Notes: a model not told the origin generated them from the sequence alone. Positions 33,667 through 42,815 are shown, counted from the first letter of the stretch. The stretch: DNA of 64,000 nt from JAGVWJ01 sp964588555 (GCA_964588555.1 CAZPPT010000003.1:1-64000), one strand, 5' to 3'. Program-made: numbers and translations.

Positions 33667-34203
33667 ATGGACAAAGAAACAATCAAAAAACTCTACCTTC
33701 TTCAAGTCAAGGAAGATGGCATTACCGATAATTCATACGCCCATTTAGATGAACGTGAAAAGTCCCTCTTGGAAAAGATAAACGGCCGCCATTTTCTCAA
33801 AACAGAAAACAGAAAACTGATAACTGTAGTTATGACCGGCGGTGCATTTGATATCCTTCACCTTGGCCATATCTATACACTTACCGAGGCAAAGAAGCAC
33901 GGCGATGTCCTCGTGGTATCAATTGCGCGCGACGCGCTCATCAAAGCAAAAAAAGGAAAGCTCGTGCATTCGCAGGAATATCGGGCAAGAATGGCCGAAT
34001 CGCTAAAGCCGGTTGACCTTGCCATTCTGGGCATAGCTTCACCGCAAGAAACCTACAAGCGAGTTAATCCAGAAGTTATCGTTTACGGTTACGACCAAAA
34101 GCCGTTTCTGAAGCCCGCCGGCGTTAAAATCGTTCAACTGCATGAACATTTTGAAGAAGAGAAATTCAAGACAAGCCGAATTATCAAGGAACTTGGCCTA
34201 TAA
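33667..34203 (+). CDS. ribL: Archaeal FAD synthase-like nucleotidyltransferase (RibL type)
   Basis: 178 residues. The cytidylyltransferase-like core has GGAFDILHLGHIYTL with the HxGH motif, VVSIARD, and GYDQKPF. This pattern matches archaeal RibL, which adenylates FMN to FAD. An extra N-terminal segment of about 55 residues is not part of the minimal enzyme. ATG 33667 is five bases past the GNAT stop. Its stop overlaps the convergent HIT gene by six bases. Confidence 0.83.
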   Translation: MDKETIKKLYLLQVKEDGITDNSYAHLDEREKSLLEKINGRHFLKTENRKLITVVMTGGAFDILHLGHIYTLTEAKKHGDVLVVSIARDALIKAKKGKLVHSQEYRARMAESLKPVDLAILGIASPQETYKRVNPEVIVYGYDQKPFLKPAGVKIVQLHEHFEEEKFKTSRIIKELGL

Positions 34204-34605
34204 TCTTTTTCTTATTTTTTCCGCAAGCTCCTTCAAATCAACATCATGTTTTCGTTCTGGGGTAAACAAACGCACGCCGTCATTTTCAAATCGTGGGATG
34301 ATATGCATGTGGTAATGAAACACCACCTGGCCGGCGGCCATTTTGTTTGAGTTAAGGAGGTTGATCCCGTCTGCCCGTATCGTTTCTATAAGCGCACGCG
34401 CGACTTTTTGTGCACCTCTCATAAGTGCCCCTGCATCTTCTCCTTCAAGCTCAAAAATATCCGTTGCATGTCTTTTTGGGATCACAAGCGTGTGGCCTGG
34501 TGAAAGTGGGTTTATGTCAAGAAACGCAAGTACATTTTCGTCTTCGTAGACCTTATGCGATGGTAATTCGTTTCTTACGATCCTACAAAATATGCAATCC
34601 GTCAT
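34198..34605 (-). CDS. HIT family hydrolase
   Basis: 135 residues. CIFCRIV starts the fold, and HYHMHIIPR is the histidine triad where the middle His is the nucleophile. HIT proteins remove groups from nucleoside phosphates such as AMP-lysine or dinucleoside polyphosphates. The exact substrate is unknown. Confidence 0.95.
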   Translation of the reverse strand: MTDCIFCRIVRNELPSHKVYEDENVLAFLDINPLSPGHTLVIPKRHATDIFELEGEDAGALMRGAQKVARALIETIRADGINLLNSNKMAAGQVVFHYHMHIIPRFENDGVRLFTPERKHDVDLKELAEKIRKRL

Positions 34606-34666
34606 AGCTACATTTACATTGCCAGAACATTTAAAAAGCTTCTTCGAGTTTATTTGTACGATTTCA

Positions 34667-35038
34667 ATGGTATTTGCATGGTTTTTGGGTCTGATGAAAT
34701 TTAAGGACGAACGGCAGCAGGCACCTGATCCTGAGTTCAGGAAACCTGAACAAGAACAGGTTCGTTCCGGCGAAGAGAAGGCCGCATCATTTAAGGAATT
34801 TACAAAGCTTCCCGAAACCAGGAAATTCGTTTCCGAGTGGATGAAAAAGAAGAACTTTACAAGGCGCGGGGTTGAAAAGCTCCTTGAGATCCTTTGGCTC
34901 CAGCATGATAGCAACAAGAAGATACTGCGTGCAGCAGGGGACATTCTTTCGGCACTGACCGGTGAGGATGGCTTACTTAAGGTCCTTTCTGGCTTCAAGC
35001 TTATTCCCGAAGGCCTTTTTAAGATCATAAAAAAATAG
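34667..35038 (+). CDS. Small membrane-anchored helical protein, unknown
   Basis: About 123 residues. A short hydrophobic start (MVFAWFLGLM) leads into a charged helical domain (SEWMKKKNFTRRGVEKLLEIL ... RAAGDILSALTGEDGLLKVL). No family is recognised. ATG 34667 follows an ATTTAAAAAG box by about 30 nt; the earlier in-frame ATG at 34592 would run through the divergent HIT promoter. Confidence 0.55.
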   Translation: MVFAWFLGLMKFKDERQQAPDPEFRKPEQEQVRSGEEKAASFKEFTKLPETRKFVSEWMKKKNFTRRGVEKLLEILWLQHDSNKKILRAAGDILSALTGEDGLLKVLSGFKLIPEGLFKIIKK

Positions 35039-35080
35039 ATCTCCTTTTATTTTCTTCGTCTTATTTTTACCTTGATTTTT

Positions 35081-35830
35081 ATGAAATGGCGAGTCATACC
35101 CCTTGAAACGCACGATGCATTTATGAATATGGCACTTGATGAGGCGGTGAGCGAATCAGTGGCAGCAGGGGCTTCATTGCCGACCATACGGTTTTATACG
35201 TGGGCACCAAGTGCGGTTTCCATCGGCTGCTTTCAGAGTATGGATGATGAGGTCGACATGGCGGTTTGTAAATCGTATGGTGTCGATGCGGTACGGAGGC
35301 GCACTGGCGGCGGCGCGGTATATCACGATTCAATTGGTGAAATCACCTACAGCGTAATTGCGCCCCAATCGATGTTCCCGGCAAATATCATCGAAAGTTA
35401 TAGGGTAATCTGCGGCTGGGTTGTCGACAGCCTTCGCCTTATTAGCCTTGAATCCCAGTTTGTACCAATCAATGATATCGTCCTCGGTGGTAAAAAGATA
35501 TCCGGCAATGCGCAGACGCGAAGGAACGGGATTCTCCTCCAGCACGGTACCATCCTTTATGACGTTGACGTCAAGAAGATGTTTTCACTTCTTAAGGTGC
35601 CCAATGAGAAGATCCGCGATAAGATGATTGCAACTGTGGAGGAACGGGTGACAAGTATTAAAAAGCAAAATAGTTCGATTACGCGCAATATGCTCTACGA
35701 TGCACTTTTCCAGGGATTTGCACGTGGCAAGGAATACGAATCCGGCTCATGGACGGACAATGATTTATCCCGGGCACACGAACTTGCAGAAGCAAGATAC
35801 AAAACAAGGGAATGGAATTTTTCGCGCTGA
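35081..35830 (+). CDS. lplA: Lipoate-protein ligase A, catalytic domain
   Basis: 249 residues. RRRTGGGAVYH near residue 73 and LGGKKISGNAQ near 137 (the lysine that binds lipoyl-AMP) define the ligase. It attaches lipoate to E2 or GcvH proteins. The C-terminal accessory domain of bacterial LplA is missing, as in archaeal two-part enzymes, and no separate LplB gene is adjacent. Dihydrolipoyl dehydrogenase lies 2 kb away, but no lipoyl-domain protein is seen in this window. Confidence 0.93.
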   Translation: MKWRVIPLETHDAFMNMALDEAVSESVAAGASLPTIRFYTWAPSAVSIGCFQSMDDEVDMAVCKSYGVDAVRRRTGGGAVYHDSIGEITYSVIAPQSMFPANIIESYRVICGWVVDSLRLISLESQFVPINDIVLGGKKISGNAQTRRNGILLQHGTILYDVDVKKMFSLLKVPNEKIRDKMIATVEERVTSIKKQNSSITRNMLYDALFQGFARGKEYESGSWTDNDLSRAHELAEARYKTREWNFSR

Positions 35831-35861
35831 TTTATTAATCTTTTTGTGACCTCTTTAGTAT

Positions 35862-36791
35862 ATGCCAATTATCCAGCTTGCACTTCTTGTTATCGGCTTT
35901 ATCCTTCTTACTGTAAGTGCACAGGAAGCCATTAAACGGCTTATCCGTATCGCACGCGCACTTCATATCTCCGAATTTGGCATCAGCTTTGTGCTTGCTG
36001 GGGTCATTGCAATCACCCCTGAGTTCTCCATTGCGCTTAATTCGGCACTAAGCGGCGTGCCGGCATTCGGTCTTGGGATCGTCTTTGGTTCAAACATTGC
36101 AGACCTTACCCTTATCCTTGGGATTGTCGCACTCCTTAATAATGGCATCCGTTTCCAGAATGGGATACTTCGCCATATCCCATGGTTTATTGCCTCCGTA
36201 TTCCTGCCCGTATTCCTTCTTATAGATGGCGAAATATCATTTTTTGACGGCTTATTCCTCATAGGCGCCTTTATTGCATACGTTATCCATATGCTTCGTA
36301 TGGGTTCTTCAGTTAAACAGAAACAAAAAAATGGAAAAATCAACCTTTTTATGCAGGCAGCCGTTTTTGCCCTTTGTTTTGCATTTGTCCTTGTGGCAGG
36401 CCACCTTATTGCAAATGCGACCGAATCGTTAAGCATCGCGATAGGTATGCCCCTTTTCCTTCTTGGTATTGTCCTTGCAATCGGAACGTGCCTTCCGGAG
36501 CTTACCATCGCACTTCAGGCGTCCCGTAATCACCACACGCAGCTTGGCATTGGGAATATCCTTGGCAACGTATTTGCCGATTCGATGCTTACGGTTGGCA
36601 TTGTTGCACTTGTAAGCCCGATCCGCCCCGTTGTCCCCGTTCAGGCGTTCACTGCCGGATTTTTTATGGTGCTTTCCCTTTTTATCGTACTTTACCTTTT
36701 TAAGAAAAAGAAATCAATGAGCCGCACCGAAGGCGCATTTCTCATCTGCCTTTACGTCCTGTTCCTTGCTATTGAATCTTTTGCTTTTTAG
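35862..36791 (+). CDS. Na+/Ca2+ exchanger family protein (CaCA)
   Basis: 309 residues with about ten membrane helices in two inverted halves. The alpha-1 repeat contains ITPEFSIALNSAL ... GSNIADLTLILG, and the alpha-2 repeat contains CLPELTIALQAS ... GNILGNVFADSMLTVG. These acidic residues bind the ion. It exports calcium or a related cation using Na+ or H+. Its 3' end overlaps the convergent ferric-reductase-like gene by 23 nt. Confidence 0.95.
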   Translation: MPIIQLALLVIGFILLTVSAQEAIKRLIRIARALHISEFGISFVLAGVIAITPEFSIALNSALSGVPAFGLGIVFGSNIADLTLILGIVALLNNGIRFQNGILRHIPWFIASVFLPVFLLIDGEISFFDGLFLIGAFIAYVIHMLRMGSSVKQKQKNGKINLFMQAAVFALCFAFVLVAGHLIANATESLSIAIGMPLFLLGIVLAIGTCLPELTIALQASRNHHTQLGIGNILGNVFADSMLTVGIVALVSPIRPVVPVQAFTAGFFMVLSLFIVLYLFKKKKSMSRTEGAFLICLYVLFLAIESFAF

Positions 36792-37476
36792 GGACTGCAA
36801 AGTGTTCCTCATATTTCTTTTTTGGCCGCGGATGCGTAAATAAAACGATTACTCGGGCCACCAGTGCGACGATGGGCAGATAAAAGAACACAAGGCCAAA
36901 TGGCCGTACATCCAAGCCCGTTTCAGGTTTTGATTCAAGTATGTAAAAATGAAGCGTTGCAAAGAAGAGCCCCACATATCCAAATGTCTGTATAATCTTC
37001 CACTTGCCATATCCAAGGCGCTCAACCGAGACCTTGTTTGAGGTAAGCGTCATTACAAGGAATATGGCCAATGCAACAATGCCCGAAATAACTCCTGGTG
37101 CCTTCGGGCTTGTAAAAAACATGCGTTCTATGTCAAGCTGATAAAATTCAATTGCGGAGTAAATGCCATGCAATGCCGCAATAAGAAATCCCATGATGCC
37201 GACAGGCTTTCTGAAATAAAGGAACCTGCCAAATGTCCCCGGAAATACGCGGGCGAGCGGCCCAAGAAGAAACACGCTTGCAATAAGGCCGATAGATGCA
37301 AGGCCGGCAACCTTGTTTAGCTCACGAAGCGAGTGTTTCATGTCAGTAAGCGAAAGCACCTTTGCAAGGTTTTCCGGCACATATGCCTTTGTTTTCTTGT
37401 CAAATGCCGTATAAAAAAATAAGAGCGAGACAAGCACTATAAATACGAACATATACGGGAGGTATTTGTTTTGCAT
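36769..37476 (-). CDS. Ferric reductase-like transmembrane protein
   Basis: 235 residues with about six or seven helices. Histidines in the middle helices (LTDMKHSLRELNK, ALHGIYSAIE, TLHFYILE) fit the heme ligands of the ferric reductase-like domain, shared with MsrQ and cytochrome b-type reductases. No flavin domain is attached. With MsrA and MsrB in the genome, an MsrQ-like role is thinkable but unproven. It follows the lpd gene on the same strand with a 25-nt gap. Confidence 0.75.
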   Translation of the reverse strand: MQNKYLPYMFVFIVLVSLLFFYTAFDKKTKAYVPENLAKVLSLTDMKHSLRELNKVAGLASIGLIASVFLLGPLARVFPGTFGRFLYFRKPVGIMGFLIAALHGIYSAIEFYQLDIERMFFTSPKAPGVISGIVALAIFLVMTLTSNKVSVERLGYGKWKIIQTFGYVGLFFATLHFYILESKPETGLDVRPFGLVFFYLPIVALVARVIVLFTHPRPKKKYEEHFAVPKKQKIQ

Positions 37477-37501
37477 GTCACTTATTTCAATCCATACATT
37501 C

Positions 37502-38935
37502 TTAAACCTTTTTTTCCTGCCATATATGTATTGCCCGCCCAAGTGAGGCCTCGGCAGCCTCAGCAATGCTTTCAGGAAATGTCGGGTGCGTATGTATCGT
37601 AAGCGCAATGTCCTCAACCGTTGCACCCATCTCCATTGCAAGTGCCCCTTCCCCAATTATGTCGCTTGCATGCTCGCCGACAATGTGCATGCCAAGGACC
37701 AGCTGCCTTGACTCGTCAGTAACTATTTTTACAAATCCTTCCCCTTTATCAACGCTTACTGCGCGGCCGAGCGCTGAAAGTGGAAATTTTCCAACTGCAA
37801 TTTTTATTCCCTTCTCGTTTGCTTCCTTTTCACTCATTCCGACACTTGCAATTTCGGGATCTGAAAAAATTACTGCAGGTATGCAATTTGGTTCAAATGC
37901 GCTTGCCATGCCTGCAATGCTTTCTGCAGCTACCTTTGCCTCCGCCGAAGCCTTGTGTGCAAGCATCGGCCCGTTCGTCACGTCTCCGATTGCATAAATA
38001 AACGGGTCAGTCGTCCTTCGCTTTGCATCAACAACAATGTGCCCCTTGCCGTCAAGGCGCACCTGTGTCTTTTCAAGGCCCAAGCCCCCTGTGTTTGGGT
38101 CTCGCCCAATAGCAACAAGCAGTTTTTCCGAATCAAGTGCAAATTCGCCTTTCTCCTTTGAACTAAGAAATACTGTTACCTTGTCGGCAGATTTAACCAT
38201 GCGAACCGGGGCGGTGTTTTCATAGATGTCTATGCTGATTTCCTTGCATTTGGTATAAACTGGTCTTAGTATGTCCCGGTCAACCTGTGATGCAAGCACG
38301 CTTCGTGCAATGAGGCTTACCTTTGTCCCCAGTTTTGCATAGAGCATCCCCAGTTCAAGCGCGATATAACCGGCACCAATTATAACTATGCTTTTTGGGA
38401 GGACATCAAGTGCGAGCGCCTCGGTAGAACTAATTACTTGTTTTCCATCGGTTTCAAATCCGGCTATTTCGCGCGATGTCGAGCCGGTCGCAATAATTGC
38501 CTTTTGGTATTCTACATATTTTGGCCCCTGCGGCGTATTTACATGAAGCCGCTTGGAATTTTCAAAGAATGCGCTTCCTTCAATGACCGTTATGCCGTAT
38601 TTTTTCATAAGCATTGCAATGCCGCCGGTCAATTTTTCAATGTTTTTGTTTTTCCACTCCTGCATCTTTTTTATGTCAAGTGAGCGATTTTCACATGTAA
38701 GCCCGAATTTCCCAAACGATCTTCCCATTGCATCATACTGGTTTGCCGCGTAGATGAGCGCCTTACTTGGGATGCAGCCGTGATGAAGGCATATGCCGCC
38801 TAACCCGTTTGGTTCCTTTTCAATAAGAATTACGTCTTTTCCCAATTGCGCTGCCCTGATTGCCGCAACGTATCCGCCTGGCCCACCGCCAATGACCGCA
38901 ACGTCGCAACCGCTTGCAATATCCCCAACTACCAT
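37502..38935 (-). CDS. lpdA: Dihydrolipoyl dehydrogenase
   Basis: 477 residues. FAD site IGGGPGGYVAAIRAA, redox pair GGICLHHGCIPSK, NAD site IIGAGYIALELG, second FAD motif YAIGDV and the catalytic His-Glu in HTHPTFPES are all in place. It reoxidises dihydrolipoyl groups of 2-oxoacid dehydrogenases or the glycine cleavage system. GGTGATGAC precedes the ATG. Partner E1/E2 genes are not in this window. Confidence 0.97.
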   Translation of the reverse strand: MVVGDIASGCDVAVIGGGPGGYVAAIRAAQLGKDVILIEKEPNGLGGICLHHGCIPSKALIYAANQYDAMGRSFGKFGLTCENRSLDIKKMQEWKNKNIEKLTGGIAMLMKKYGITVIEGSAFFENSKRLHVNTPQGPKYVEYQKAIIATGSTSREIAGFETDGKQVISSTEALALDVLPKSIVIIGAGYIALELGMLYAKLGTKVSLIARSVLASQVDRDILRPVYTKCKEISIDIYENTAPVRMVKSADKVTVFLSSKEKGEFALDSEKLLVAIGRDPNTGGLGLEKTQVRLDGKGHIVVDAKRRTTDPFIYAIGDVTNGPMLAHKASAEAKVAAESIAGMASAFEPNCIPAVIFSDPEIASVGMSEKEANEKGIKIAVGKFPLSALGRAVSVDKGEGFVKIVTDESRQLVLGMHIVGEHASDIIGEGALAMEMGATVEDIALTIHTHPTFPESIAEAAEASLGRAIHIWQEKKV

Positions 38936-38943
38936 GTCATCAC

Positions 38944-39168
38944 CTAATCATTAATCAATTGCATAAATTGTTCTTTTGTTATTCCTATTTCGCGTATAAT
39001 TGCCATAAGAGTTCCCTTAGCAATTTCTTTATGAAAAGGAACCGTTATCTGGGGGTAATCTGGACTTCTTAATGTTATATGTGATCCTTTTTGTCTTATT
39101 GGATAATAGTTTAGCCTAGTTAATATTTTTATTAATTCTTTAGCTGAAATAATGGGTAATTTATCCAT
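38944..39168 (-). CDS. hicA: HicA-type toxin
   Basis: 74 residues with the double-stranded-RNA-binding-like HicA/YcfA fold: SAKELIKILTRLNYYPIRQKGSH. The catalytic His is in GSHITLR. HicA cleaves mRNA when free. The gene ends 8 nt from lpdA and is divergent from the HicB-like gene, an unusual layout because hicAB is normally one operon. Confidence 0.92.
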   Translation of the reverse strand: MDKLPIISAKELIKILTRLNYYPIRQKGSHITLRSPDYPQITVPFHKEIAKGTLMAIIREIGITKEQFMQLIND

Positions 39169-39218
39169 TGTGTGATATCAATAGTAATCTTTTAAAGCAC
39201 ATCATTTATAAGTATACT

Positions 39219-39440
39219 ATGAAAGTAAAAATTGTGCTAGAAAAGGATGAAGACGGCTGGTTTGTTGCCACAGTTCCATCTTTGCCAGGTGTTGTCTCAC
39301 AAGGAAAAACAAAAGAAGAAGCTGAAAAAAATGTGCGTGAAGCAATAGAGCTTCATCTTGAAACTCTTTTAGAATCAGGCATCCCAATCCAAAAAGAAAA
39401 AAATAAACAGATCGAATTTTTGGATGTTAGTATTAGCTGA
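39219..39440 (+). CDS. hicB: HicB-type antitoxin
   Basis: 73 residues. KIVLEKDEDGWFVATVPSLPGVVSQGKTKEEAEKNVREAI-like sequence is the partial RNase H fold of HicB, here without a C-terminal DNA-binding domain. It neutralises HicA. TATA-like TTATAAGTATA lies near the start, with about 50 nt between the two divergent ATGs. Confidence 0.9.
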   Translation: MKVKIVLEKDEDGWFVATVPSLPGVVSQGKTKEEAEKNVREAIELHLETLLESGIPIQKEKNKQIEFLDVSIS

Positions 39441-39485
39441 AAGCAAAGCCCTGATTAAATAATCAAAACAGTATGCATGTTTGGT

Positions 39486-40173
39486 TTACTTAGGCTTTTT
39501 TTCTAAATACTCTGTCCATCTAGAAATTAATTTTGAAATTCTTGCAGTCCACTTTTTGCTATTTCTAAAATGGGCAATAATCCTGGGGTCAGGCTCTTCG
39601 CTCAGCAATTTTATTTTGTATAATTGAGATTTCTTCTATAATTTTTTCCCACTCTTTTTGTATTTCCCCCTGCGCATTTAAGCTAAGTGTCGCGACTTTA
39701 GGAAAAACAATTTGGTGGATTTTATCTATTTCACTATAAGGGTCTGATTCATCATTTTCCTTTAATAAAAATTTGATTTTATTCCAATGATCAAACGGAT
39801 CACCGTTTAATGTATAAAATAAGGGGATGTGTCTTCCGGAATAAAAAGTTAGGCTTAGTTTTTGATAATCCGCAATTCCAATAAAGAATGGAAACCAAGA
39901 ATTACATAAAAGTCGGCTGGTATGATCGTTTACCTTTATGTTGCTTATTTGGCCCTTATTGGGAGCTTTTTTTACCTGGATATGAAATGCGTAGTTTACG
40001 GGGGTAATGCGTTCTTTATTATTTTTTGTAATGCGTTCAAACGGGGTACATGTAAAATCAGCACCTATGTCATCAGGTGTGCTAATTGGTTGACTCACGT
40101 GAGAAAAATGAGAAAGAATAAAAACAGCTAGTTTTTCACAGTCAAAACCTTTCTTAGTTGAGTCTAGATGCAC
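39486..40173 (-). pseudogene. DUF4365/PD-(D/E)XK-like protein, 3' end frameshifted
   Basis: The open part (40173-39589, 194 codons) matches the protein at 57164-57946 over its whole length: DDIGADF, FHIQVKK, LSLTFYSGRHI and FPKVA. The reading stops at IAERRA. The next frame then continues KLLSEEPDPRIIAHFRNSKKW ... to a stop at 39486, matching LLSNIRNLEPDPKFVAYFRKS of the intact copy. A deletion of about 20-30 nt between similar TTGCTGAGC sequences would explain the shift. D...QVK resembles the nuclease core of DUF4365 proteins, which is inference. Confidence 0.75.
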
Positions 40174-40185
40174 GGTATGACTATT

Positions 40186-40656
40186 TTAGAGGATAACCGA
40201 ATCATGCTTGCCGTCATTTATCTCCTTAATGACGTCGCGCGCATTTTTGCCATCAATAGTTACGCCCATACTGAGGCAGCTTCCGGCCATTTCCTTGACT
40301 GTTGCCTTTAAGCTTCCTGCAAGCGAGTTTTTCTTCTGTTTTGCAATTTTCACTATTTTTGCAAGTTCGATATTGCCCGCCGCAGCCTCACGGTTACCTG
40401 CTCCCTTTTCAATGCCCGCCTCCTTCTTTATGATTTCAGCAGTGGGTGGCGTGCCTATTTCAATGCGAAATTCCTTTGTTGAAGTGTTTACGATTACCTT
40501 TACGGGCACCTTCATCCCTGCAAAGTCCTTTGTCACTTCATTGATTTTTGCAACTACCTGTCCCGCATTGACCCCCATCGGCCCGAGTGCGGGCCCAAGT
40601 GGCGGACCTGACGTTGCCTTACCGCCATCTACGATTGCATCAATAGTTTTCTCCAT
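40186..40656 (-). CDS. rpl11: Ribosomal protein uL11
   Basis: 156 residues. It begins with TIDAIVDGGKATSGPPLGPALGPMG, the conserved GTPase-centre protein start, and has the C-terminal rRNA-binding domain ending GVTIDGKNARDVIKEI. It binds 23S rRNA near the factor site. ATG 40656 is chosen over TTG 40665. It stands apart from spt5 (25 kb), its common neighbour. Confidence 0.97.
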   Translation of the reverse strand: MEKTIDAIVDGGKATSGPPLGPALGPMGVNAGQVVAKINEVTKDFAGMKVPVKVIVNTSTKEFRIEIGTPPTAEIIKKEAGIEKGAGNREAAAGNIELAKIVKIAKQKKNSLAGSLKATVKEMAGSCLSMGVTIDGKNARDVIKEINDGKHDSVIL

Positions 40657-40701
40657 AATGATCAACTCAAAATTTAGTATATATTACAAGGAATTTGGTT
40701 T

Positions 40702-42621
40702 TTAAATGGTACTCCCCGCATTGCCCCTGCCTGGCTGCTCATTTTCAAACCAGTTTTTCATCCGTTGTATTGCAAGCATCCGCCTGAGTTTCCCTTCAGG
40801 CGTGTTCGCAGTCGGGTCTGCATCAAAGTAACATTGGTTTAGTATATATTTGAGGTCCCCTTCTCCCAATCCATCTACATCTTTCTCCCGTATCTCTAGC
40901 TCATCAATTCTTGTATACACCGGTTTTCCCGGCTGCGGGTTTCCGATCCTGACTGCCCCATCAACATGCGCCTTGTACTTAAGCGTATCCCATGTAATTG
41001 CACTGACGTAGCCATCTTTATCATATCTAAATGTCCGGTCTATCCCTTTATTCCGTGCCCATTCAAGTAATGTTCGTGCATCCTCAGTTATTATTTGCCA
41101 GATCCGCGCCTGTGCCTCATCTGGAAGGCGGACAAAATGCTTTGCCCGTTTAAGCATAGCTTCGCCACTTTCATTATATGTGGCTTCGTCCTTTAAATAG
41201 GGGTAAAGGGGCCTCCCATACCCAAGCATCTGTGCCATCCTTATTATTGCATATCTTTCTTCCTCGTTTGTATCATCAAACACTTCATGAAGAAGTGCAA
41301 GTGCCTGATCCTTGTGCGGCCAATCATCAATTGAACCTACGTTCAAAACATTTTGAAGAAATTGCGATTCATCATTACGAGGCCTCCTTTGTCCTCTGCC
41401 AATCGAATCTCGTCCATCTGTCTCTGAATCTCTCTGCGGATCAGGGGCTGGCGGACGGTGTAGCGCAGAGGGATCACTTTTTGGCATTCGTGAGATATAT
41501 GCTAAAAATGCCATTACCAATGCTGATACTGCCGCAAACACAATAGCTATCGTATTGCCATTACCTTGAGGCGGCGCTTTCTCTATTTTATCAAGTTTTG
41601 AGACTGCCTCTGCCACAATTTCGCCGCTTAGCCTATCTGGATTCGTTATTCCTTCTCGTTCTGCAAATAATTCCCCCAGTGGGTTTCGCGGCCGCATTGA
41701 CTGGGCAACAAGTGTTCTGAATTCCCCTTGTTCCCCTTCAGTTAGGCTGCCATACGTGCGTTCCAGGGTAATGGGGTTTTCGCGTTCCCGTAATTTTTCT
41801 GCAATTTCCCCCCGTATTTTTAAGTCGGCACCCATTTCGTGTATGATGATGCCAATTGTTTTTTGGGGCGTCGCAAGAATACTAATGTGTTTTTCCCTTT
41901 CGTTTGTCATTTCTTCAATCTTATCAAGGATCCGTCTTGCTTTGACTATAATTTCATTGAGCGCACTAAACGAATCAGGAAGTGAGAAATCAATGTCAGT
42001 GACCGGCCTTCCAAGCCGTTCTGCAAGTATTATTTCAAGCTCCGGTATTTCCGTAAGGCATGCACGTACGGACGCACCGAGTTTTGTTTGGGATGCCGTT
42101 TTTAATTCAGACGTTACATTTCGCCTTTTAATTGCATCCAGCTCGTCCTGCAACCGGTTAAGTGCAGACCGTACTTGCATATAGCTTGAATTTGCCACCC
42201 CCGCAGTAAATGTACTGGTAATTCCCCTTTCATTTATTCCGCATGCCGTTATTGGTTCTACCTTTACTTTCACTTCTTCTGGTGCTGGAGGCGCCGTGGC
42301 GCCCGCCGCTTCTGAAGGTGGCGGCGTAGGCTGTGCCGTCGAGGTTGGAAGTTCAAGATAAAATATCGTAAACGCTGCTATGCTAATACTTACAAAACCC
42401 GTTAAAATCCCATGTCTTAGATTAGATTTTGACAACTGCCTTTGATTTGTTACTTCGCGTGGTTCACCATCTACACCACTGTCCTTAAGCGCACTCCACC
42501 TGATCCGTGTTCGGCCGGTTTTTGTTTGCGGCATTCGCGTTGTTTGGACCCATGGGAGCCGAGTATGTGCTCGCGGTCCCGTTATCATGCTATCAACTAG
42601 GGGGGATTTTACGTGTCGCAT
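40702..42621 (-). CDS. Large protein with two transmembrane helices, unknown
   Basis: About 639 residues. A basic N-terminal stretch precedes a membrane helix near residues 72-92 (ILTGFVSISIAAFTIFYLEL) and a Pro-rich linker (PTPPPSEAAG). A large extracytoplasmic helical part follows, then a second helix near 370-390 (IAIVFAAVSALVMAFLAYI) and a C-terminal cytoplasmic domain of about 230 residues rich in charged helices. No family was recognised. ATG 42621 follows CCTTTATAAAC by about 25 nt, so the ATG at 42660 is less likely. Confidence 0.65.
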   Translation of the reverse strand: MRHVKSPLVDSMITGPRAHTRLPWVQTTRMPQTKTGRTRIRWSALKDSGVDGEPREVTNQRQLSKSNLRHGILTGFVSISIAAFTIFYLELPTSTAQPTPPPSEAAGATAPPAPEEVKVKVEPITACGINERGITSTFTAGVANSSYMQVRSALNRLQDELDAIKRRNVTSELKTASQTKLGASVRACLTEIPELEIILAERLGRPVTDIDFSLPDSFSALNEIIVKARRILDKIEEMTNEREKHISILATPQKTIGIIIHEMGADLKIRGEIAEKLRERENPITLERTYGSLTEGEQGEFRTLVAQSMRPRNPLGELFAEREGITNPDRLSGEIVAEAVSKLDKIEKAPPQGNGNTIAIVFAAVSALVMAFLAYISRMPKSDPSALHRPPAPDPQRDSETDGRDSIGRGQRRPRNDESQFLQNVLNVGSIDDWPHKDQALALLHEVFDDTNEEERYAIIRMAQMLGYGRPLYPYLKDEATYNESGEAMLKRAKHFVRLPDEAQARIWQIITEDARTLLEWARNKGIDRTFRYDKDGYVSAITWDTLKYKAHVDGAVRIGNPQPGKPVYTRIDELEIREKDVDGLGEGDLKYILNQCYFDADPTANTPEGKLRRMLAIQRMKNWFENEQPGRGNAGSTI

Positions 42622-42753
42622 ACATAATTTGTGACAGAAAGTGTTTATAAAGGTTTCCATACATACTTACTATGGGAAAAGATAATCTTTATATGTAGAT
42701 ATGCTCTATTTTTATTGGTTATCAACCCGTAAAAAATTTCTGTACGTATCGCG

Positions 42754-42801
42754 TTTTTTACTCGTAGTTTTTAAAAGACGCAATGACTACAGAGTAAAAA
42801 A
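42754..42801 (+). promoter_or_regulatory. Leader hairpin before the DEAD-box helicase
   Basis: TTTTTTACTCGTAG pairs with CTAC-A-GAGTAAAAAA, 14 base pairs with one bulged A. It ends just before the ribosome binding site GGAGTGA (42804-42810). A TATA-like CTTTATATG at 42688 would give a leader of about 100 nt that contains it. The hairpin could hide or expose the start site, as in cold-shock or self-regulated helicase genes (inference). Confidence 0.55.
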
Positions 42802-42815
42802 TAGGAGTGATATGA

